From Biomphalaria glabrata (Eukaryota; Mollusca; Gastropoda; Planorbidae), in assembly GCF_947242115.1 (NCBI RefSeq), contig NC_074727.1, positions 26,688,842-26,752,841 of the forward strand: 64,000 nt of DNA, in the 5' to 3' direction. The translations under genes and the position numbers were made by a program. A model generated the notes under the pieces. It worked only from the letters and a program-made list of their open reading frames with translations, searched no databases and was not told where the DNA came from. Shown in pieces: positions 55,271 to 64,000 of this stretch (position 1 is the stretch's first letter; each line of letters begins with the position of its first letter).

Positions 55271-55544
55271 CCAATCTGGGGTTTTGAGTTTAAACCCCTC
55301 TTCTACAGATGGAGTTTGTTAAAAGTTTAAAACCCCTCCAGATGGTTTTGAGTTTAAGATCCCCCTACAGAGCATTTTGAGGTGGAAAACCCCCAACAGA
55401 TGATTTTGACGATAAAACTTTTTTTTGGATATAAAATCTAAAGCAAACTACAGTCACTTAATTCCAAGAGCGTATTCAAGAGTGGTTACACATTTTTATC
55501 AGTGGCAGGGCTCCCTTAATAAACTGCAGTGAATAGTAATCTGC

Positions 55545-55895
55545 CGAAATTGAATAATACTAAATGTACAGTGGCTCAACAAAGATGGCTTAGACAGATT
55601 TTAGAAGTCCGTTATAGAGATCGGGTTTAAATCAAGGAAATCCTATGCCGAACTGGGAGTCGACCCTTTAGTAAGATTGTGAGAGAGCGACGCATGAGGT
55701 TTGCGGGACATGTTCTCCGACAAAATGGATTACGCTTAAGAAGAGTTGCAATGATATCCTAGTGCAACTTGACGCCACTCTTTCATTGAGGTCCTTATGG
55801 CAGGTGGGAAGAGGCTTTAGACATTACCAGTGACAGATTTTTATGGAAACAGCTTGACGTCAAATGCTCCGAACGGCGCGGGAGGGTCTAAGTCA
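55545..55895 (+). pseudogene. LINE 3' end inside the foldback element
   Basis: Translates in pieces as QQRWLRQILEVRYRDRV, IKEILCRTGSRPFSKIVRER, MRFAGHVLRQNGL, RWEEALDITSDRFLWKQLDV and KCSERRGRV, the C-terminus of an EN-RT LINE distinct from LINE-N. Frameshifts and a stop are present. Confidence 0.7.
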
Positions 55896-56004
55896 GTAAG
55901 AATAGCACATTAGGTTTTTGAAATAAAACTTTTTAATAGCAGGAAAATGCACTGTAGATACCTCAGAATATGCATTTTGTTGGCTTTCAATATCAGAAAT
56001 AGTG

Positions 56005-56080
56005 CTTGGCGGCGGGGGGCTTCGCCCCGCGCTGGGGGAGCTCCTAGCGCTCCCCCAGAACCCCCTTGCTAGTATTTGCG
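56005..56080. other. GC-rich hairpins near the end of the foldback element
   Basis: GCGGGGGGCTTCGCCCCGC and CTGGGGGAGC..GCTCCCCCAG form two strong neighbouring hairpins about 220 bp from the right TIR. Confidence 0.7.
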
Positions 56081-56299
56081 GGAATCTACAATTTTCCCAC
56101 TAACTCATGGAAGAACCTACTCTAGGGCACAATAAACGTCTTCCGAAAGAATGAAGAGTCAGAATGCAATAAAGATTATGTACACACACACATAAATACA
56201 TATAAAAAGAAAATTTCGCTGGGGGAGGGGTCGCGGGGGGGGGGAGAAAAAAATCCCACCCAAACCCCCCCCCCCGAAAAAAAATCCTGGCTACGCCCA

Positions 56300-56353
<54 letters not shown>

Positions 56354-56398
56354 CTTTATCAATAATAGGTTATTAATAGCTATTAAGTTAACATTAAT

Positions 56399-56695
56399 GC
56401 CTGCTTGTTTGTCTTGACGGTCCCTGGTTCAAACCCTGCTCGCTGCCATCTCTCGTCGTCCAGTGGGAGGTTTTGACTAGGAAGTAGATTATATTTAACT
56501 TTGAAGGAGCATCTGAAACATGTAAAACACTTTACAGAAAAAAAAACATATTTTTTACAACGTCATATGAATCTTTGAAACATTTTTACTTTTGACAATC
56601 TCGAATATTCCTTGCAAATAGGGCATCCGATTGTGATCCGACGGGAGCCGCCTCTGAGTTTGTGTGATAGCACAAACTCTCTTCAAATACAAAAA
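56399..56695 (+). mobile_element. SINE family 1, near full length
   Basis: B box CTGGTTCAAACCCTGC, body (GTCGTCCAGTGGGAGG, AAACATGTAAAACAC), an A/T linker, then the tail CGAATATTCCTTGCAAATAG..GAGTTTGTGTGATAGC. The A-box part is damaged. Confidence 0.8.
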
Positions 56696-56699
56696 CCAA

Positions 56700-58199
56700 A
56701 TCTAATATACTCAAAATGAAACAAGGATAAAGGCACATTCCTCGTCTCATATGCCAGCCAGGAAAACCAGTAAATTGGAAGAAGATTTTTAGGCCAGTGA
56801 CAAAAAGAAAAGAAAACTCAGTTTGTAAACTTCCGATACTTTAGATTTATTAGATTTAATTTGGTCTGGATAATTTGTGAAAATGGTAACGTAACGGTTC
56901 TTTCAAGGAGAAATGAATCGACAACTAGATATTTTGATCTAGCTAGCATGATCATAATCATTGTAATCATACCTTCTAGACTAGATAATAGTAGATATAA
57001 ATATAGAGGGGATTATCTAGACTATCATAATATCATATGATCATTAATAAATTTAAATTAAAATTTATCACACACTCACAGGGTCAGAACTCAGGCAGTG
57101 TCACTCAGTGACTCAGACACAGAGTAAAATGAGTTGAATGAGACAGTGTCACAGAGAGGAAAATTTAAAGTCTAAAAAGAGATAGACTATAGTTGAGAGA
57201 GACTAGAATTACTAGAAAGCTAATGACATGGTGAACTCAATTATATTTATAATTATAACTGTTTGGGCATGGTTGATGGGATTTCCAAGAAGTTTCTTAT
57301 TAATCTAGATCTACTCATCTAGAGATAGATAGTAGTAGTCTAGAATCTAGATTTGATTAAACTTAGATTTAGAATGTGAATGGGTAATTCTGAAGGAGTG
57401 AATGGGTCAGCCATCTTGTTACTATTTTGTTATTGTTTATTATCCAAAGAAATCCCAAGATAGTGTCTTCAAAAATACCAAGAATTAACATTACTTCTGT
57501 GTTTTTAAAGCAATGCTATTTTCTTTTAATTTTGACTTGGTGTCAATACAATTAACAATACGTTTCTTATTGTTCTGTCTTCGTTTTAGTTGTTTGTATA
57601 TACTGTCTATTGTGAATTTTTTTACCATTATTTTCCTTTTTGTTTTTTTTTAATACGATTGATGTGTTATTTATTTGTGTTTTTACCTTCCTTTATCTAT
57701 GTCTTTTGAAATGATCCATAAAATCTAAATTTATAGATCTATAGATTTCTATCTAGATTTAGGCCTATATGTATAGATCTAATATGTTGTTAGCTTGGTT
57801 GTTTTAAAAAATGTTTGTTTTTTAAATATTTTTTATACAAGCTGGCAGTGTCTGCGACACCGCTGACCCCAAACTGTATTGACACTTGCCTTTCCTTTAA
57901 ATACTTCAGCTGCGTAGAGGGGGGGGGGGCCGATGTGTGAGCAACATAGATCCGACCACAGCTAAAGCCCGAACATTCATCTCATACTCATATATATATA
58001 TATATATATTTATATACAGAGAGAGAGAGAGAGAGAGATGGGTGGGGAAGAGAGAGAGATGTGAATGTTTTTGTTGAAAACCATGTTTTATGTTTAGAAA
58101 ACAAACATTATGGTGATGAATGTGCTGAAGTTGGAATGGAAGAAGTTTCAAAAGAGAAAAAATTATAGAGTTTAATAAATTGTAAAGATTTATCAATAT
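56700..58199. other. No gene; AT-rich with simple repeats
   Basis: CTAGAT-type stretches at about 56935-57010 and 57290-57370, a G run at about 57918, (TA)n at 57992-58008 and (GA)n at 58019-58057. No coding frame is credible. Confidence 0.5.
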
Positions 58200-58865
58200 T
58201 GTTAATGAATCTCACTATCCAGGCTCTCTGCAAACTGCACCTTACACCACCAACTTAAAGAACTTGACAACTCAGGGCTCCAAAGTAACGTAACACTTTA
58301 ATAGTTGAATAAATTACAGCCAATACTAAACAATTGGCAACACGTAAAACAGGCTGTTCAAATATCTCTCCATATCAACTCTTGCATTGGCCTCTCCGTC
58401 TCGTTCCGGGCTTGCACTGTGTTAAACAGTTCAGGACTGACTTCACACACTGGGCTCGTTGTGTTGGACTCGATCACAGACCAAGTTCAAAATGCCGTTC
58501 GTCTCAACTGTACTTGATAGTACTCCGCACTGAACTGCGTTGCAATGCTCCGTACAGAACCACACCGCTGAACCACACTGGACTGTGCTGTAGTCGACCG
58601 GACTGTAGTGAACCGGGCTCTGAACCCCTTTTCTGAACCATCTTCACTGCAACACCTCCGCTCTTTATTTAGGGTCCCTAATGGCCTTCTAGAACTGGAC
58701 AGAACGTTGCTCGACCATTCTGGGTGGTCAGATGACTACATCCCTCATGACACTCATGAGCTTTGATCTTTCCCAAACCGTCATGTTGACACTCGTCTCA
58801 GCTGACCGTCGGCTGACTACACACATACCGCTACCCCCATCTGTGCCACCACCAGGTTTATAACA
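58200..58865 (-). mobile_element. Solo LTR, second copy of the 50165 family
   Basis: Plus-strand ends TGTTAATGAATC..GGTTTATAACA, flanked by ATAT (58196-58199; 58866-58869). Collinear with 50165-50874 with several small deletions; the TATA box of the other copy is altered here. Older or more decayed than the first copy. Confidence 0.85.
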
Positions 58866-58869
58866 ATAT

Positions 58870-59365
58870 CAAACCAATTTTATTTTATTCCTCAAAATAA
58901 TTTTAAAGCTATTTTCTGTTATCTTCCTTTAAATTTATTATTTAAAAAAAAAATAAAACATTTAATTCTGTAACTGAATAGGATTTGACCTAAACACAGT
59001 TGACTGGGAATAAGGTTTTGACCTAATTTGACCCAGTCGACTGGGAATAGGGTTGAAGCCTAAAAATAAATTTATAGTTTAGTATTTCTTTATAGTCTAG
59101 ATTATAGATTATAGATCTACTATCTAGACCTCTAGTTACTATCTAGTTAGGCTCTAGACTACTAACTAGATCCTCCTAATCCTAGTACTAGATGATCTGT
59201 TCTATAAATAGTATAAATATCTGTTTTTATAGAGTAATAGAGGTCCTCAATATTTACTCTAAAGTTAAACTAGATTTAGATCTACTACTAAAGTTCTGGA
59301 TCTACTAGATTTAGATTAGATCTAGTCTTATCTTATATAATACAGACATTACTTTAAAAAAGAAG
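58870..59365. other. AT-rich, CTAGAT-type DNA
   Basis: Includes GACTGGGAATA.GGTT repeated at about 59005 and 59040, and degenerate TAGATCTA words at 59090-59340. No gene. Confidence 0.5.
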
Positions 59366-59369
59366 ATGA

Positions 59370-59859
59370 TTACGCCCTACAGGTCATGCATTCACCCATT
59401 TAAATTCTGTCAAGTCACTGGTTTTCCTGACTAGCTCAGGCAACCCATTCCATGCTCTAGCCTAGGACTGTGCCTTTATCTTTGTGTCTTTCTGAGTATT
59501 TTATTAAATTTTGTTTTTGTATTTGAAGATTATGGTTCTTGTTTAATGTATAATTGCTACTTTACTTTTGAGTCTTCTGTCCTGAAGGCTTTCTAAATTT
59601 AGTGATTTTACTAAAGGTGGTAAACACTAGTCAAATGTGAATATTCGTTTGTTATAAATTTTTTTCTTGAGTTGAGAGGTCCCAAACAGAAGATGCATAT
59701 TCTATTATTGGCCTAACCAAGGTTAAATAACATTTTAGTTTTATGTTCTTATTTGATTTATAGAAATTTCTTTTAATAAACCCTAATGCTTTGTTTGATT
59801 TTTTGATAGTTTCATTCCAAGACAGTTTTTCATTTATTATATTTATATTATATATATTC

Positions 59860-59896
<37 letters not shown>

Positions 59897-60142
59897 TACC
59901 TAGGTATTTTGCGTTTTTAGTCTGTGTTACTGGTTTACCATGAATAAGATAAGTGGAATTAATTTGTTTTAGTTTTTTTGTTACTCTTAATAACTGACAT
60001 TTTTCTGGGTGGAAAGATATGCTCCAATTTGATTCCCATTCATCAAATTCTCTTTGTAAAATTTCTGTATCTTGTGTTGCTTTTATTGTTCTATATATTA
60101 TGCAATCGTCTGCAAATGATTTGACTTTTGTTCCTGAATAAT
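59370..60142 (-). pseudogene. Jockey/CR1-type LINE, 3' half (split by Rex1-like LINE)
   Basis: Minus strand: GTKVKSFADDCIIYRTIK (catalytic box, about 60080-60135), WSISFHPEKCQLLRVTKK, then KALGFIKRNFYKSN and YLTLVRPIIEYASSVWDLST (about 59660-59790), then SLQDRRLKSKVA and AWNGLPELV near the end. A (TA)n tract interrupts it at 59864-59892. The 5' half of the same RT is at 61146-61526. Confidence 0.85.
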
Positions 60143-61145
60143 AATAATTTAATTTAATTTAATAATAATAATCTTTATTGTCCGTATGGAAATTTGTCTT
60201 ACAATTTGTGCATTACACCAAACAAAAAAACATTATAACTATAAGAAACCAAAGTGTACATTCACACCAGACTCACTCATAATTTACATGGGACAAAGTT
60301 TATATCAGATTATTTCTATTTAATGATTTAATTGCCAGGGGAACAAAAGTGTGTTTGTGTCTGTTTGTCTTTGCTATCAGTGTCTTGTATCTCTTTTGAG
60401 ATGGTAAAATCACAAAATCCTGACACAAAGGGTGATTCTTTATTTCGAGGATCTTGTTAGCTTTTTTATAGATGTTTGTCTCAAACAACTGTCCAAATGG
60501 GGTTTGTTTTTTGCCAATGATTTTACCAGCAGCGTTTAGGATTCTATAAAGTTTATTTTTATTTTTAATGCTCAGATTGCCATACCAGGCAGTAATATTG
60601 AAACTTAAAATATTGCAGATGTGAGCGTGATAAAACATAGCTAAGGCCTTTTCGCTAACATTAAACGAGGACAGTTTTCTTAATAATCGTAATCTTTGCT
60701 GCCCTTTTTTTGCTGATATAATCAGTATTTGCAGTAAAATTGAGTTTATTGTCTAGGATAGTACCAAGGTATTTAAATGTTTGCACTATTTCAATAGTCT
60801 CTCCAGCTACAGAAACAATTTAATTTTCCTTCTTTTCCCTACGAAAATTGATTATCATTTCTTTGTTTTTTTTTTTACATTTAATAATAAGAAATTATCT
60901 TTACAGTATTTTTCAATGTGTTCTATTTCTCTGAAATACTCATTTACGTCTGAGCTCTCTGAGAGCAGGGCAAGAAGAGCCGCATCATCAGCAAATTTTG
61001 TGAAGGAGCAAAAAGGACTATCGGATTGAAAATCATTGGTGTACAAAACCACAATGGTGATGTCACAGCCCCCTGGGGGTGCCCCTGTGTTAACTATGCG
61101 TGCATTTGATATAACATTGTTTACCCTAACCCTCTGAGATCTCTG
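60143..61145 (-). mobile_element. Rex1-like LINE, 5'-truncated, nested in the Jockey-type LINE
   Basis: Minus strand: RSQRVRVNNVISNARIVNTG, APPGG.. region (RT motif), FTKFADDAALLALLSESSDV (catalytic box), then the C-terminal end FNITAWYGNLSIKNKNKLYR, KIIGKKQTPFGQLFE, ILEIKNHPLCQDFVILPSQK and RTNRHKHTFVP-like, stop near 60300. 3' end AAATTTCCATACGGACAAT + AAAG(ATT)n. Frameshifts are present between the two coding blocks. The assignment to Rex1/L2-type is from motif memory. Confidence 0.8.
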
Positions 61146-61526
61146 GGTCAAATCGTTTATGTAAATTAAAAATAGTAGTGGACCTAAGACTGTTCCTTGA
61201 GGTACGCCTCAGTTTACTGTTATTGGTGTTGATTTAGAGCCATTTATTATTACAGTTTGTTCTCTCCCTATCAGAAAATCTTTAATCCACTTTTGCAATG
61301 GACCATCAGTGCCAAAATATTTTAATTTTTTAAGCAATCTATGGTGGTGAACTTTGTCAAAAGCTTTGGAAAAATCTATTAAGATAGCATCTATTGGCTC
61401 ACTGTTATCTAAACCTTTTGAAAAATCATCAATTAGTCCTATTAGTTGTGTTTCACATGATCTATATTTCCTAAAGCCATGTTGGTGTGGAGTAAGGACA
61501 TTATGTTTGTCTAAGTGGTTTATGAT
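61146..61526 (-). pseudogene. Jockey/CR1-type LINE, 5' segment of the split RT
   Basis: Minus strand, one frame apart from a single TAA in the GVPQG block: HNVLTPHQHGFRKYRSCETQ, AILIDFSKAFDKVHHHRLL, PLQKWIKDFLIGREQTVIIN and VPQGTVLGPLLFLIYINDL. It continues across the Rex1-like insertion into 60142. Cut at 61526 by the LTR element. Confidence 0.87.
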
Positions 61527-61711
61527 TGTTACGTGCGCATCTTAGTGAAAATGTGAAATGGTGCGATTGCGTGTTAAAAGGAAAAGAAGAACCAAAATGG
61601 AGGAATATGAACAAGAAAGCGTTTTCAGTGTTAATAAAGATTAAAGTATTTATAAACTGTGCTTTGTCGTTTCCATGTCTAAAGAGTCTCATCCAATATG
61701 AAAACGTAACA
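61527..61711 (+). repeat. Element E 5' LTR
   Basis: TG..CA ends; promoter-to-poly(A) layout; two bases separate it from the primer site TGGCGCCC. Confidence 0.82.
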
Positions 61712-61846
61712 AGTGGCGCCCAAGGCAAAGGTAAAACCCACGTATTCCTCTATACACAGGGGATCTCCGTCAGCAGACAGTAGAGATAGTAAAGTCTAGA
61801 TCTAGAGACAGGAGAACATTCGATTCGATATTATTAGTAATAGACT

Positions 61847-63391
61847 ATGGCGGACAAGGCTGAGGTAGCAGCGTTGAAGGAAGAGGGAAGGTTGTTGGAG
61901 CTTGAAAGGTCAGAACTAAGAAAATACGTACAAGAAAGGTTAATGGAGAGGGAGAGATTAGCCATAGAAAAAGAGAGATTAGCGATGGAAAGAGAAAAAG
62001 AAAAGGAGAGATTAGATAAGGAGGACAAAATAGAAAGAGAAAAGGATAAGGAGGTTGTAGCAATTGAAAGGGAAAAGAAAAATGAATTAGTTGCCATTGA
62101 AAGAGAAAGATTAGCGTTTGAAAAAGAGACAGCAGAGAAAAAGTTAAACACAGACCAAGGAAAAGAGAATGATAAAAGAAAGAGTGACTCTACAGGGAAT
62201 AAACTGGCAAAATATAAAGGTTTGATATTCAACGAAGACAAAATGGACATAGACATTTTTTTGAAGAAGTTCAAAATAGAAATGAGAGAACTGGAGTACC
62301 CTGAAGACAAATGGACATGCTTATTGTCGAGATCATTTACAGCGGAGGTGCCTTCAAAAATATGTATGAACCAGAGTAACTACAGCATTGTGAAAGAACA
62401 ACTACTTCGAACTTTCGGGAAAACAGAAGCTTTCTATCGCCAACAGTTTGTTAATTGTGAGATAGAACCAGAGGATGACCCGCAGACCTTCTTGGACAAA
62501 ATGAGCAGCCATTTCGATAACTGGATAGAAACCGCTGAGGTAGAAAAAACCTTTGACAGTCTTAAGACATTTCTCATGCTGGACAAAGTGATGTACGAGT
62601 GTCAGGAGGAATTAAAAATATTTCTGTTGGAGAGGAAACCGAAATCCATAGAAGACATAGTAAGACTGATAAGGGCTTATAAAGTGGCACATCCTGAGAA
62701 GAAATTATCTAGAGGCAGTGATATAGAAGAAATAGTTGCCTTTAACAGAACGTGTGAGACACAGAATAACTCTCACAGAACAAGGGAGACACAGGATAGA
62801 CATTATAGATGTGGTACAAATGAAAGACAATATGATAGCCGCAACGGAAGATATCAAGGAAACAGACTGGAAAGAAAGGACTGGGAGAAAGGTAAAATAG
62901 AGCAAGGCTTATCATTGTCATCTGATACTGGAACATTGGAGATTTTTCAGACATTCGTAGGGAACAAGGCAGCCAAGACCATCAGGAATACAGGGAGCAC
63001 TATTATAGGAGTGAATAAGAAATTAGTGGAAGACCATGAATATACAGGCGAATCTAGGAAGTGTGTTATGTTTAATGGGAATATTGTACAATTACCAATT
63101 GCTAAAGTTAGTATAGACACACCGTATTTTAAGGGGGCAGTAGAAGCTTATGTTGTAGAGCAGGGTGAGATAGATTTAATTATTGGGAACATTCATGGGG
63201 TGAAAATATGTTCAGTAAGGGAGATTGAGAATTGGAAGAAATATTATGGGATAAAGTCTACTCGATGTAGAAATGGGGATGTGGAAGAAGACATAAGATT
63301 CCATACATCAGACGACGTGGGTAGCAGAGAGCACGAGAAGAAAGAATTAACAGATAAGGTAGAAAGCAATACAATTGGAAAATCAAAGTAA
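61847..63391 (+). CDS. Element E gag-type frame, 514 aa
   Basis: ATG at 61847 in good context (ACTATGG). Residues 1-105 are a highly charged coiled coil (ERERLAIEKERLAMEREKEK-type repeats). Residues about 125-285 look like a Ty3-type capsid (YKGLIFNEDKMDIDIFLKKF, PEDKWTCLLSRSFTAEVP, EAFYRQQFVNCEIEPEDDPQ, FLMLDKVMYECQEELKIFLL), resembling SCAN/capsid folds of other animal gags. From about residue 360 a retropepsin-like region follows (TGSTIIGVNKKLVED, PYFKGAVEAYVVEQGEIDLI, IGN). Capsid first, protease after, is the usual Ty3 order. Confidence 0.75.
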   Translation: MADKAEVAALKEEGRLLELERSELRKYVQERLMERERLAIEKERLAMEREKEKERLDKEDKIEREKDKEVVAIEREKKNELVAIERERLAFEKETAEKKLNTDQGKENDKRKSDSTGNKLAKYKGLIFNEDKMDIDIFLKKFKIEMRELEYPEDKWTCLLSRSFTAEVPSKICMNQSNYSIVKEQLLRTFGKTEAFYRQQFVNCEIEPEDDPQTFLDKMSSHFDNWIETAEVEKTFDSLKTFLMLDKVMYECQEELKIFLLERKPKSIEDIVRLIRAYKVAHPEKKLSRGSDIEEIVAFNRTCETQNNSHRTRETQDRHYRCGTNERQYDSRNGRYQGNRLERKDWEKGKIEQGLSLSSDTGTLEIFQTFVGNKAAKTIRNTGSTIIGVNKKLVEDHEYTGESRKCVMFNGNIVQLPIAKVSIDTPYFKGAVEAYVVEQGEIDLIIGNIHGVKICSVREIENWKKYYGIKSTRCRNGDVEEDIRFHTSDDVGSREHEKKELTDKVESNTIGKSK

Positions 63392-63689
63392 AGTAAGGCA
63401 ATCAGTGGTGCAGGGAAAGCGATTTAAACCCACATACAGACGTACAAGTCCATACATCTTATGCTTTAATTGTGGGAGAAGGGGGCATATTAGAAGACAG
63501 TGTCAACAGTTAATCAGAGTTAAGGAATTAAGGTACAATAGTGGGGAGGTGTATATGAGAAAAGAGAGGAATATTCGCAATCTAGAAAACAGTACAGCTA
63601 GACCATTCTGTAGTGGGATCACAATGGGACATCATTGCAAAGGAGGGAAGCGGCAAGGATGGCATGTCAATAATGTTAGAATTATATAG
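63375..63689 (+). CDS. Element E second frame with CCHC zinc knuckle
   Basis: An open frame of about 104 codons, slightly overlapping the end of the gag-type frame, with CFNCGRRGHIRRQC at about 63460-63500, the nucleic-acid-binding knuckle of nucleocapsids. Flanked by basic residues (GKRFKPTYRR). The C-terminal part is unrecognised. In most gags the knuckle precedes the protease; here it lies after. Confidence 0.55.
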   Translation: MENQSKVRQSVVQGKRFKPTYRRTSPYILCFNCGRRGHIRRQCQQLIRVKELRYNSGEVYMRKERNIRNLENSTARPFCSGITMGHHCKGGKRQGWHVNNVRII

Positions 63690-64000
63690 ATATGATTAGA
63701 AAAGGTAGGAATGATGGACACTAATTATTGTTCTATACTACAATGAATAAATATATGTGTAATGAATTGGATATTGTTGTTACATATGCATATAGGTTAA
63801 GGATACTACATTATAGAAGTTTAGTAAAGGCTATATAGGAAATGTAAAAGAATATAAGTAGTGGAAAGTAGATACGTAGATTTTGCACAATGTATTTAAT
63901 TTTGTGTGGTTCTGTTTGATTATAATTATTCTATTAAAATTACATTTGTAAGAAAATTATCGAAATTGTGTGGTAGAAATACATAAAAAGAAACATCAAG
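63690..64000. other. Non-coding interior of element E
   Basis: AT-rich, no frame or pol motif. Contains AATAAATATATG at about 63745. Confidence 0.5.

Larger units (their letters stand above)
54367..56302. mobile_element. TIR/foldback element in (TA)n
   Basis: Perfect 17-bp inverted ends TCATGGGCGTAGCCAGG (54367-54383; inverse 56286-56302), flanked by TA repeats on both sides, which hides the target duplication. G- and C-rich tracts lie just inside both ends. The interior has about four to five copies of a 110-bp unit (54820-55270: AAAGGGGTTTTGAGTTTAAA..CAATATAAAAAAAAGC) and a LINE 3' end (55545-55895). No transposase. GGCGTAGCCAGG ends are widespread in invertebrate non-autonomous elements. 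Confidence 0.7.
61527..64000 (+). mobile_element. LTR element E, 5' part (runs off the window)
   Basis: 185-bp LTR 61527-61711 (TGTTACGTGCGC..AAACGTAACA) with AATAAA at about 61633, then a tRNA-Lys-type primer site TGGCGCCCAAGGC at 61714, then a long gag-type frame and a second frame with a CCHC knuckle. The last 310 bp are non-coding AT-rich DNA, so pol does not follow directly. The 3' LTR is not in the window. Inserted in the Jockey-type LINE. The long open gag suggests a fairly recent copy. Confidence 0.8.

Overview
This 64 kb window is AT-rich eukaryotic DNA, most likely from a freshwater pulmonate-type gastropod snail. The signs are tRNA-derived SINEs, I-clade (Nimbus-like) LINEs with an RNase H domain, Helitrons, degenerate CTAGATCT-rich DNA and many homopolymer and minisatellite tracts. 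The taxonomic call is inference. There is no prokaryotic gene organisation, and only one stretch looks like a possible host exon (10719-11002, minus). Almost everything else is mobile-element DNA, much of it nested.

Layout. 1-2476: two Helitrons joined end to end. 2.6-8.2 kb: SINEs, 5' and 3' pieces of APE-endonuclease LINEs, and a MULE-associated repeat. 7.0-13.5 kb: minisatellites (39 bp, 28 bp), the candidate host exon and LINE 3' ends. 14228-15788: a hAT transposon with an 8-bp target duplication. 16.1-16.7 kb: a 15-bp-type and a 36-bp minisatellite. 17525-25265: a three-level stack in which an R2-type LINE is split by Ty3 element B, which is split by an almost intact LINE (LINE-N) with an 11-bp target duplication and also holds a SINE piece. 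25.3-26.4 kb: a LINE fragment whose catalytic-site segment became a minisatellite, then a 37-bp array. 27749-32905: minus-strand Ty3 element A with matching LTRs in CTAGAT DNA.

33.5-45 kb is one old minus-strand I-clade LINE split twice: by an 8.8 kb element with about 340-bp terminal inverted repeats and an 8-bp target duplication (33772-42583), and by a plus-strand LINE (43766-44567). The 8.8 kb element itself holds a SINE, a LINE 3' end, a 15-bp-TIR element and a hAT. 45.1-45.5 kb: a solo LTR inside a SINE. 46.1-48.7 kb: a decayed MULE-type transposon. 48.9-54.3 kb: an LTR cluster, including a short SAP-domain LTR element that lacks pol (50883-52904). 54.4-56.3 kb: a TIR/foldback element lying in (TA)n. 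58.2-58.9 kb: a solo LTR. 59.4-61.5 kb: a Jockey/CR1-type LINE split by a Rex1-like LINE. 61527 to the window end: an LTR element with a tRNA-Lys-type primer site and a long gag-type frame.

How the parts relate. Nearly every element depends on enzymes made elsewhere: LINEs mobilise SINEs, full Ty3 elements probably mobilise the pol-less LTR elements, and TIR elements need a transposase in trans. The strongest observations are the exactly bounded 8.8 kb long-TIR element, the 12-nt LTR-to-primer-site complementarity of Ty3-B (possible self-priming), the pol-less SAP element with a 371-residue unknown frame, and repeated use of ATAT as LTR target. All boundaries and identities were read by eye; no database search was possible.
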